A stretch of 15,784 nt of DNA from Candidatus Bathyarchaeota archaeon RBG_13_52_12. Its GTDB lineage: Archaea > Thermoproteota > Bathyarchaeia > TCS64. Where the stretch lies: the NCBI GenBank assembly GCA_001774245.1, contig MEZF01000047.1, positions 22,170 through 37,953 of the forward strand. Reading direction: 5' to 3'. Both the position numbers and the translations under genes were made by a program. Under the pieces are notes generated by a model, which did no database searches, was not told the origin of the DNA, and worked only from the letters and a program-made list of their open reading frames with translations. Numbering within the stretch: the stretch's first letter is position 1; each line of letters begins with the position of its first letter. Shown in pieces: positions 7,333 through 13,326 of the stretch.

Positions 7333-7342
7333 GGTTTTTAGC
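7333..7342 (+). promoter_or_regulatory. TATA-like box of the methyltransferase gene
   Basis: GGTTTTTAGC, with its centre about 27 nt before the second in-frame ATG (7365) and 21 nt before the first (7359). The spacing favours a leaderless mRNA starting at or near 7365. The T5 run could also end transcription from the pyrophosphatase gene. Confidence 0.45.
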
Positions 7343-7358
7343 CTTCGAAGTTAGACAC

Positions 7359-7925
7359 ATGTCCATGGTCGGATCGAAGGGCGTCCTCCACGAGATAGAG
7401 AGGCAGGCTTCGAGGAGGTGGCTTCCGATAATCGGCGTGGAGAAGGCAGGGATCATCGCCAGGATAGTCGATGAAGAGAAGCCACGGCGAGCTTTAGAGG
7501 TCGGGGCAAACATCGGTTACTCCGCCATAGTGATCGCGAGCCACATGCCCGACGTTTCCCAGCTGACGACCATAGAAGTCAACCGCGCACTAGCCCGAGA
7601 GGCCGAGTCTAACATAAAAAGGGCCGGACTGGCGGAGAGGGTGAACGTCCTCATCGGTGACGCCCTCGAGCTTATCCCTGGCATCGAGGGCCCCATCGAC
7701 TTCGCCTTCTTAGACGCCGAGAAGGACGAGTACGGGCGGTACCTCACACTGATTGAGCCAAAGCTCCGCCCAGGCAGCGTAATAGTCGCGGACAACGTCG
7801 GCTCCTTCCCTCGTGCCATGAGTGACTACCTGGACCGGGTCCGCCGATCAGGGCTCTACGAGAGCAGGTACATCTCCGTCGGTTGGGACGGTCTTGAGGT
7901 GAGCCGGATTCTCCAACCAGCGTGA
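7359..7925 (+). CDS. Class I SAM-dependent O-methyltransferase family protein
   Basis: 188 residues of the COG4122 / catechol O-methyltransferase-like family. The SAM-binding motif I is ALEVGANIGYSA at 45-56, the acidic residue after strand 2 is Glu73 in TIEVNRA, the motif around 100-107 is GDALELIP, and a probable metal-binding set is Asp119 in DFAFLDAEKDEY and Asp145-Asn146 in VADNV. Members methylate small catechol-like molecules or modified tRNA uridines; the substrate here cannot be inferred. Two close ATGs (7359, 7365) are possible; promoter spacing favours the second, giving 186 residues. It sits between the pyrophosphatase-like gene and xdhC, with about 35-50 bp gaps and separate TATA-like boxes, so it need not be tied to the hydroxylases. 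Confidence 0.85.
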   Translation: MSMVGSKGVLHEIERQASRRWLPIIGVEKAGIIARIVDEEKPRRALEVGANIGYSAIVIASHMPDVSQLTTIEVNRALAREAESNIKRAGLAERVNVLIGDALELIPGIEGPIDFAFLDAEKDEYGRYLTLIEPKLRPGSVIVADNVGSFPRAMSDYLDRVRRSGLYESRYISVGWDGLEVSRILQPA

Positions 7926-7926
7926 C

Positions 7927-7938
7927 CTCTTATTAATC
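7927..7938 (+). promoter_or_regulatory. TATA box of xdhC (leaderless)
   Basis: CTCTTATTAATC straight after the methyltransferase stop. Its centre (TTATTAA, 7930-7936) lies exactly 27 nt before the ATG at 7960, the spacing expected for archaeal transcription starting on the start codon. No Shine-Dalgarno is present. It is the cleanest promoter in the window. Confidence 0.6.
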
Positions 7939-7959
7939 TGGTCGCGGATCATTTCACGG

Positions 7960-8736
7960 ATGAGCGACCCTGAAATATTCAACCGCGCCGGAGAGTCACT
8001 CGCTATGGGGCAGAGCGTGGTCCTGTGCACACTGATCTACAAGGAGGGCTCGGGGCCACGCGAGCTCGGCGCCAAGATGCTCGTGACACCAGAGGGGAGG
8101 GTCCTCGGCACTATAGGTGGTGGTGGAATGGAGCGGCTGCTCATCAAGGAGGCGCTAGAGGCTCTAGTGGAGGGGAAGCCGAGGACACTACACTTCGCAA
8201 TGGGGATACCTCCACGTGAGGGGATGATCGCCATCGACTCCAAATGCGGCGGGGAGGTCAAGATATTTATGGATGTAGTCAAGCCTGAACCACGGCTCAT
8301 AATCATGGGCTCGGGCTGGATAGCCCAGGCCACAGCTCGCTACGCGAAAAACTGCGGCTTCGACGTCACGGTCGTCGACGACGCCGATACGGCGAGGCAG
8401 GAGTGCTTCCCAGGGACGACTGTTGCAAACGGCAAGTATCCCGAGTCGCTGGAAGGAGTAAAGATCCGTCCAAGCGACTTCGTCGCTGTCCTCCACGGGG
8501 AGACCCAATTCGAACTAGCCGCTCTTCGCCACGCTGTCAAAGCGCGCCCAGCATACATAGGATTACTTGGGAGCGCAAACAAGGCGAGGAGACACATGGA
8601 GCAGCTCAAATCAGAAGGCTTCGAGAAGGTTCTCAAGACGATGCACGCCCCCATCGGAATAGACATCAACGCTGAGACCCCTGAGGAGATAGGCGTGAGT
8701 ATCGTCGCCGAGATGATACGGGTCAAACGGGGCTAG
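7960..8736 (+). CDS. xdhC: XdhC/CoxF-family molybdenum cofactor maturation protein
   Basis: 258 residues with the two-part XdhC layout. The N-terminal XdhC/CoxI domain covers about 10-75 and contains GTIGGGGMERLL, followed by Cys96 in DSKCGGEV. The C-terminal Rossmann domain begins at RLIIMGSG (112-119; GSGWIA stands where GAGHVA is common) and carries AYIGLLGSANKAR and the closing HAPIGIDINAETPEEIGVSI block. XdhC proteins bind mature Mo cofactor, promote its sulfuration and deliver it to hydroxylases of the xanthine dehydrogenase class. Its position between two such hydroxylases makes it the likely chaperone for one or both. The leaderless promoter implies it is transcribed separately. It converges with the mocA-like gene 59 bp away. 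Confidence 0.93.
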   Translation: MSDPEIFNRAGESLAMGQSVVLCTLIYKEGSGPRELGAKMLVTPEGRVLGTIGGGGMERLLIKEALEALVEGKPRTLHFAMGIPPREGMIAIDSKCGGEVKIFMDVVKPEPRLIIMGSGWIAQATARYAKNCGFDVTVVDDADTARQECFPGTTVANGKYPESLEGVKIRPSDFVAVLHGETQFELAALRHAVKARPAYIGLLGSANKARRHMEQLKSEGFEKVLKTMHAPIGIDINAETPEEIGVSIVAEMIRVKRG

Positions 8737-8795
8737 AGGTACACCTCAACTAGGACTCCTCGGCTAAAATGAGGCCAAACTCGGGCGTGCGCGGC

Positions 8796-9383
8796 TTACG
8801 TTTTTTTTCTGAAGAGGCGCTTAGCGCGGTTGAAGTCATTAGGGGTGTCGAAATCAATGATGCTCCACTCGTCGCCCTCTATTGAGACGTGGGCGTCGGC
8901 GTGACGGTCAACGACCTCCTTCAGTGTACCTTGATGGCTCAGGATCTCGCTGAAGAGTTGCGCGTTGAAGAGGACTGGATGGCCTCTTTTGCCATTATGG
9001 ATCGGGCTCACGATTAGGGCTCCGGGGAGGTCCTCCAAGGCGGCTAGCAACCTCTTGAGGAACTCAGGTCTTAGACCAAGCTGGTCACCGAGGACAAGGA
9101 AAACCGCATCCGAACCTTTCACCACATTTAAACCAGCTTGGAAACTGGTTGTCATTCCCTTCTCGTAATCAGGGTTATAGGCGACAAGGACATCATGAGC
9201 CTTCGCTATCTTCCTGATGGGGCCTGGGTTATAGCCGATGACGACTATCACCTCGTCAACGGCTTGCGTCAACGATTCCAGCAGCCTGTCGAGGACTGTC
9301 TTCCCTTCGACCTCCAGGAGGAGTTTATTTATCCCCATCCGGCTGCTCTTGCCCGCAGCGAGGACGACAGCTGCTGTCTTCAA
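8796..9383 (-). CDS. mocA: MocA-like CTP:molybdopterin cytidylyltransferase
   Basis: 195 residues from the TTG at 9383. This start is chosen because GGAG lies 5 nt upstream, overlapping the end of the preceding gene, and the protein then begins right at the nucleotide-binding strand. A longer open frame to 9449 only reads through the small-subunit gene. Motifs: LAAGKSSRMG at 8-17 and NKLL for CTP binding, GMTTSFQAGL at 77-86, metal-ligand region VLGDQ with Asp100, GKRGHPVLF at 131-139 and DFDTPNDF near the end. The RGHPVLF block is typical of the MocA/MobA-like group that turns Mo-molybdopterin into the cytosine dinucleotide form used by xanthine oxidase family enzymes. It is the last gene of the second hydroxylase operon, 2 bp after it. 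A GTP-using MobA function is less likely. Confidence 0.88.
   Translation of the reverse strand: MKTAAVVLAAGKSSRMGINKLLLEVEGKTVLDRLLESLTQAVDEVIVVIGYNPGPIRKIAKAHDVLVAYNPDYEKGMTTSFQAGLNVVKGSDAVFLVLGDQLGLRPEFLKRLLAALEDLPGALIVSPIHNGKRGHPVLFNAQLFSEILSHQGTLKEVVDRHADAHVSIEGDEWSIIDFDTPNDFNRAKRLFRKKT
8801..8808 (+). terminator. Oligo-T terminator after xdhC
   Basis: A run of eight T on the plus strand, 64 bp after the xdhC stop. Archaeal RNA polymerase stops at such T-rich tracts without needing a hairpin. The run lies inside the last codons of the convergent mocA-like gene, where it encodes the Lys-Lys of RKKT. Confidence 0.5.
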
Positions 9384-9385
9384 AC

Positions 9386-9850
9386 CTACTCCTTCATTTT
9401 GACAGCGGCACATTGTACCGCCTTGACAATGTTGACGTAGCCAGTGCATCGGCAGATGTTACCGTTCAGATACTCTCGGATCTCAGCTTCATTGGGATTC
9501 GGGTTTTTATCTAGAAGAGCCTTGGTCGACATTATGAAGCCAGGAGTGCAAAAGCCGCACTGAACAGCCCCCTCGTCGAGGTAAGCCTGTTGTATCGGGT
9601 GGAGCTTGTTCCCATCACTTAACCCCTCCACAGTATCAACCCTGTGACCGTCTGCGTCTACGGCGAGCATCATGCACGCTAATACGGCGTCTCCGTCAAG
9701 GAGTACCGTGCAGGCGCCGCACTCTCCGATCCCGCAACCATACTTGGTGCCCGTTAGGCTCATTTCGTCCCTTATCAGATTAAGGAGCAGCGTGTTGGGT
9801 TCCACGTCGAATCTTTGCTGCTTCCCATTCACATTTATGGTTATCTTCAT
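9386..9850 (-). CDS. Molybdenum hydroxylase small (2 x 2Fe-2S) subunit, cluster 2
   Basis: 154 residues with all eight cluster ligands. The N-terminal site is C-x4-C-x2-C-x11-C (Cys39, 44, 47, 59) and the C-terminal site is CGFC plus CRC (Cys98, 101, 133, 135). The ATG at 9850 is preferred over the GTG just upstream because AGGAGG at 9859-9864 is 8 nt away. It lies 12 bp after the FAD-subunit stop, whose codon overlaps the Shine-Dalgarno. It transfers electrons from the molybdenum site to FAD. It is clearly a paralogue of the small subunit of cluster 1 but shares mainly the cluster motifs, so the two operons are not a recent duplication. Confidence 0.95.
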   Translation of the reverse strand: MKITINVNGKQQRFDVEPNTLLLNLIRDEMSLTGTKYGCGIGECGACTVLLDGDAVLACMMLAVDADGHRVDTVEGLSDGNKLHPIQQAYLDEGAVQCGFCTPGFIMSTKALLDKNPNPNEAEIREYLNGNICRCTGYVNIVKAVQCAAVKMKE

Positions 9851-9862
9851 CACTTATTCCTC

Positions 9863-10744
9863 CTATGCCTCCGCGAACCTTGTCAGGGCCTCATGAATGA
9901 AACCTTTGGCCACCTTCCTTTTGTATGGCCCAGTACTGCGCCCGCTGTCGCGGGGTTTGATGCTGGAAGCGGCGAGCGATGCTGCCTTCTCAATGATGTT
10001 TTGCTCCAGTTTCTTACCACGGAGGTAGTCTTCGACGTTATCCGTTCTCATGGGCGTTGGCGCGACTGTACCCCAAGCGAGGCGGATTTCTTTCACCACT
10101 CCACCATCCATCTTAGCGGTGGCAGCGAGGCTGATGGTAGCGATGTCCATACTTGCGCGGGCGACTCGTACCCAGTATCCCTTCCAACCGTAGACATCTC
10201 TGGGTACACTTATTCCAGTAAGCAACTCTCCCTCTTTAATGACGGTTCGACCAGGGCCTGTGAAGAACTCGCCGAATGGAACCTTTCGGTCACCGTCGGG
10301 ACCAGTGATATGGGCTACTGCGTCTAGGGCGAGGAAAGCGATTGCGCTGTCCGCCGCAGGGCTAGCGTTACAAATATTTCCACCCACAGAGGCGAGGTTC
10401 CTGACTTGGACGCTGCCAATGACTCTTACCGCTTCGTATAAGACGGGGAGCTTCTCTTTGATGACTCTGCTATTCTCAAGTTCACTGATCTTTGTGAGTG
10501 CGCCTATCCAAAGCCCTTCTGGCGTCTCATTAACGCCTCTGAGACCTGGGATCTGCTTGATATTGACGATGTGTCGTGGCCTCTCGGATCCGTCCTTCAT
10601 CTTTACGATAAGATCGGTGCCCCCGGCGAGGATGGTGGCCTCGGAGCCGAGTTCCTTGAGTAGCTTCACAGCCTCTGTAACGGTTACTGGGGCGTGGTAC
10701 TCGAACCTGTGAAGGATGTGCGTGTTGTGCTTGTTGATATCCAT
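9863..10744 (-). CDS. Molybdenum hydroxylase medium (FAD-binding) subunit, cluster 2
   Basis: 293 residues, normal for the family. FAD-binding segments are ILAGGTDLIVKM near the N-terminus and the VRNLASVGGNICNASPAADS loop at roughly 114-133; the C-terminal flavoprotein domain contains WGTVAPTPMR. There are two adjacent ATG codons (10747, 10744). The second is preferred: GGAGG at 10752-10756 is then 7 nt upstream and the overlap with the large-subunit stop is TGATG. It passes electrons from the 2Fe-2S subunit to an unknown acceptor. Compared with cluster 1 it has an extended N-terminus (NKHNTHILHRFEYHAP) before the first FAD strand. Confidence 0.93.
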   Translation of the reverse strand: MDINKHNTHILHRFEYHAPVTVTEAVKLLKELGSEATILAGGTDLIVKMKDGSERPRHIVNIKQIPGLRGVNETPEGLWIGALTKISELENSRVIKEKLPVLYEAVRVIGSVQVRNLASVGGNICNASPAADSAIAFLALDAVAHITGPDGDRKVPFGEFFTGPGRTVIKEGELLTGISVPRDVYGWKGYWVRVARASMDIATISLAATAKMDGGVVKEIRLAWGTVAPTPMRTDNVEDYLRGKKLEQNIIEKAASLAASSIKPRDSGRSTGPYKRKVAKGFIHEALTRFAEA

Positions 10745-13113
10745 CATTGTCCCTCCTTCTCCATGATCGCCCTAAGGATCCTCTCTTTGCTTAGAGGCAG
10801 CTCATAAAAGCGGATGTCTAGAGCGTTTTGAATGGCGTTCGCCACCGTACCTGCTACTGGGTTGAGGGCGCCTTCCCCAATTCCCTTCGCGCCGAAAGGT
10901 CCCGTTGGCTCGACTGTCTCTACGAAGAAGACTTCGAAGTCCTCGAGGTCAGGCATGTCCCGGGGATACGGGATCTTGTAATCCGTGAGATTACCATTGT
11001 TGATTAGGTCACCGGTTTTAGCGTCGTAGCTCATGTCTTCCATTACTGCCATGCTCCAGCCCTGGGCTAAACCCCCGTGGACCTGACCAGCAGCAAGCTT
11101 CGGGTTGATGACGGTGCCTATGTCAGCGCCAGCCACTACACTGTCCAGTTTTACCTTTCCTGTCCATGTATCAACGGTGACCTCGATAAAGTAGCCTGTG
11201 AAGTGAGGCGGGCAAGCTGGCTGCCGATAGCTATCTACTGCAGCGATGGTGCCCCAGTTCTTATGACGTGCATTATAGGCGATCTCCTTGAACGTGACCT
11301 CCCGCCCCTTGATTCCCTCGGCGTAGATGACTCCCTGCTTGCGATCATTGTCCACGCGGAAACTAAGGGCGGACGCCTCAGCGTCGAGCATTCGGGCGGC
11401 AAAGGTACGAAGTTTTTCCTTGACCTGCTTAGCCACCTTGAGTGCGGCACCTCCGCCCGAATAGATGCCCCGGCTCGCGTGAGTGCAGACGTCATAAACA
11501 GTTGTGCTCGTGTCCGCGCTGATGACGTTCACGTTGTCCAGGGGAAGGCAGAGCTCCTCTGCGATTATTTTTGCGTGGGCTTCAAGTGTTCCTCCCCCGT
11601 GGTCCATTAAGGCTGTGATGTAGTCGACGGTGCCGTCTTCGTTGAGCTTTATTATTGCTCCGCTGAAGTCTACCACGGTGCCTGGGACGGGGGCTCCTGC
11701 GCTGCTTGTATGGAAGCCGCGCCCCATGCCAAGTCCCTTTCGGTAACGGCCAGTCTGGTTGCCAGCCCTAGGCCGATTGTACCAGTCAACTATTTTGGCA
11801 CCCCTCTTAAGTATCTCCTCGACACCGCTGCTCCTGATGACACTCTTGACGGTTGGGCCTTGGCCCCAGAATATCTCACCTTCCCCAATATAGTTTTTGA
11901 GACGGAAGTCGAGGGGGTCGATGCCGATTTTCTCGGCTAGCTCATCCATGATTGTTTCGACCATCCAACTGACTTGGGGGTTCCCATAGCCGCGGAATGC
12001 GCAGCTCGGGGTCTTATTCGTGTAGACTGCGACACTTTTGTAGCTCTTCGCCTTAAGCCTGTAGAGACTGACCCACCATCCTGCCATGCAGCCTAACAGG
12101 GCGTACGCCTGGATCTGGTGGGATCCGAGATCAAGGACAGCGTCGAGGTGACCAACGACTAGAGTGCCATCCTTCTTAGCGCCGAGCTTGACCTTGAATA
12201 TCATATTGTAGCTGACGTGGTCGCGAATGTCCTCTTCCCGAGTCATAGTGAGCTTGACAGGCTTCCGAGTTTTAAGCGCCATCGCGACGGCAATCGGCAC
12301 GATGGTATTAACTTGGATGCTTGACCCGAAGCTGCTCCCAAGGGGGGTCTTATAGACGCGGATCTTGCCCATCGGCAAGCCGAATATCTCGTGGAGTAGG
12401 AGCCTCGTATTATGTATGGATTGCGTGGTGCTCCAGACGCTGATTCCGCCATCGATCTCGGGTTTGACGAGTACAGACTTGGTTTCAAGCTGAAGGTGGT
12501 ACCTACGGTTCGTCCGATATGTACGCTCGACAACCTCGTCACACTCCTTCCACGCGGCATCTGTGTCCCCTTCCTGAAGGTCAAGGGTGCACGCGATGTT
12601 TCGCTCAGGGTTAATGATTGTTCCCTTGAGCTCGATGGCGTCGTGGAGCTGTGTTGCGCCGGGTTTTCTCGACTCCTCAGCGTCAAAGTAGGCAGGAAGC
12701 TGTTCATAGTCGACCTTTAGGGCTTCGACTGCTAGCTGAGCTTCCTCCTCAGTGTCAGCGGCAACGGCGGCGATGGGTTCACCGACATACAGTGGCTTCT
12801 TGGCGAGGATACGCCAGTCCTTGTAGGTTGCCTCTGGCGTGCTCACTAGACGTGGGCAGTATTTTATGTCAGGGACCTCTTCGGGAGTAAGAGTGTATGC
12901 TCCAAGCTTCTCCGCTTCCCTTGTGTGAACTTTGAGTACCTTGGCGTGGGGGAAGCTCGACTTAAGCAACCTCATATGAAGCATGCCGGGGAGGCTGAGA
13001 TCCGAGGCAAACTTCTCGGAGCCTGTTACCTTAGCGACGCCATCCTTGCGTTGAGTATCTTTACCCACCGTGACGTAATCGCTTTTCCTGGTCATTATTA
13101 CTCGCGTAGTCAC
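10744..13113 (-). CDS. Molybdenum hydroxylase large (MCD-binding) subunit, cluster 2, with altered cofactor motifs
   Basis: 789 residues from the GTG at 13113, or 783 from the in-frame ATG at 13095; neither has a Shine-Dalgarno, and TATA-like boxes exist for both. It belongs to the xanthine oxidase catalytic-subunit family. Counting from GTG: the a/b hammerhead is about 15-150; Gln231 is in TTQSIH; AFRGYGNPQ is at 372-380; HASRG is at 545-549; GAKGIGE ends in catalytic Glu747. Two motifs are unusual: the loop normally written GGxFGxK reads GSSFGSS (259-265), and the usual GQG reads DHGGG (504-508). Both contact the molybdopterin dinucleotide in known structures. The frame is intact and the rest conserved, so this looks like a divergent subfamily, not a pseudogene. 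The CO dehydrogenase loop is absent. Followed in one operon by FAD, 2Fe-2S and MocA genes. Confidence 0.92.
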   Translation of the reverse strand: MTTRVIMTRKSDYVTVGKDTQRKDGVAKVTGSEKFASDLSLPGMLHMRLLKSSFPHAKVLKVHTREAEKLGAYTLTPEEVPDIKYCPRLVSTPEATYKDWRILAKKPLYVGEPIAAVAADTEEEAQLAVEALKVDYEQLPAYFDAEESRKPGATQLHDAIELKGTIINPERNIACTLDLQEGDTDAAWKECDEVVERTYRTNRRYHLQLETKSVLVKPEIDGGISVWSTTQSIHNTRLLLHEIFGLPMGKIRVYKTPLGSSFGSSIQVNTIVPIAVAMALKTRKPVKLTMTREEDIRDHVSYNMIFKVKLGAKKDGTLVVGHLDAVLDLGSHQIQAYALLGCMAGWWVSLYRLKAKSYKSVAVYTNKTPSCAFRGYGNPQVSWMVETIMDELAEKIGIDPLDFRLKNYIGEGEIFWGQGPTVKSVIRSSGVEEILKRGAKIVDWYNRPRAGNQTGRYRKGLGMGRGFHTSSAGAPVPGTVVDFSGAIIKLNEDGTVDYITALMDHGGGTLEAHAKIIAEELCLPLDNVNVISADTSTTVYDVCTHASRGIYSGGGAALKVAKQVKEKLRTFAARMLDAEASALSFRVDNDRKQGVIYAEGIKGREVTFKEIAYNARHKNWGTIAAVDSYRQPACPPHFTGYFIEVTVDTWTGKVKLDSVVAGADIGTVINPKLAAGQVHGGLAQGWSMAVMEDMSYDAKTGDLINNGNLTDYKIPYPRDMPDLEDFEVFFVETVEPTGPFGAKGIGEGALNPVAGTVANAIQNALDIRFYELPLSKERILRAIMEKEGQ

Positions 13114-13140
13114 CCTGTGATTAAAAGGTGATGTATGTGA

Positions 13141-13259
13141 ATTTTATTAAATTTCCAATAAGTGCGATTGGCTCTGAAAGTTACACGCGCACACACGGTC
13201 TCGACGTCGCGTGTGCAAAAGGCTCCAATTATTAATATCAGAAATATATTTAATAAAAT
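13141..13259. repeat. 12-bp perfect inverted repeat flanking the divergent promoters
   Basis: ATTTTATTAAAT at 13141-13152 and its exact reverse complement ATTTAATAAAAT at 13248-13259, separated by 95 bp. The right copy runs into a near-tandem second copy of TTTAATAAA (13249-13257 and 13259-13267). They may be paired TATA/BRE elements or binding sites for a regulator. The low complexity of AT-rich DNA makes chance similarity possible. Confidence 0.5.
13183..13214. repeat. GC-rich inverted repeat in the divergent region
   Basis: ACACGCG at 13183-13189 pairs exactly with CGCGTGT at 13208-13214 across an 18-nt spacer, and the palindrome CGACGTCG (13202-13209) overlaps the right arm. It stands out in an otherwise AT-rich gap and lies between the two divergent promoters, so an operator is plausible. 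A transcript hairpin is the alternative. Confidence 0.45.
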
Positions 13260-13326
13260 TTAATAAATATACTGTGAAATATAGCATCATGTTAATAAAT
13301 CCAAACTAAAAAGCCTATGAGATTCA

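Larger units (their letters stand above)
13114..13326. promoter_or_regulatory. AT-rich divergent regulatory region between hydroxylase 2 and the metal ATPase
   Basis: The longest gene-free stretch (213 bp). For the minus-strand operon, ATTTAATAAAAT (13141-13152 read on the minus strand) and CTTTTAATC (about 13121-13129) are TATA candidates, fitting the GTG at 13113 and the ATG at 13095 respectively. For the plus-strand ATPase, TTAATAAAT at 13292-13300 is centred 31 nt before the ATG at 13327. The middle holds a GC-rich inverted repeat and AT-rich repeats described separately. No open frame or RNA gene is evident. Confidence 0.6.

Noticed and set aside
8796..9449. The longer MocA-like reading frame starting upstream at 9449
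   Set aside because: Its first 22 residues lie inside the small-subunit gene and match nothing in the family; TTG at 9383 has GGAG 5 nt upstream and starts at the nucleotide-binding strand.
9815..10327. A 170-codon plus-strand frame opposite the second FAD subunit
   Set aside because: It is a shadow of the conserved flavoprotein gene, with no family resemblance or start signals.
11077..11610. A 177-codon plus-strand open frame inside the second large-subunit gene
   Set aside because: It is antisense to a well-conserved catalytic subunit, has no recognisable motif, no plausible promoter, and its composition is explained by the real gene.
13183..13214. GC-rich inverted repeat as an intrinsic terminator
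   Set aside because: It lies between two divergent 5' ends with no gene ending into it, and has no T-run after the stem.
13141..13267. AT-rich repeats as a replication origin or iteron array
   Set aside because: There are only two to three short copies, no Cdc6/Orc1 gene nearby and no ORB-like G-rich motif; promoter elements explain them better.
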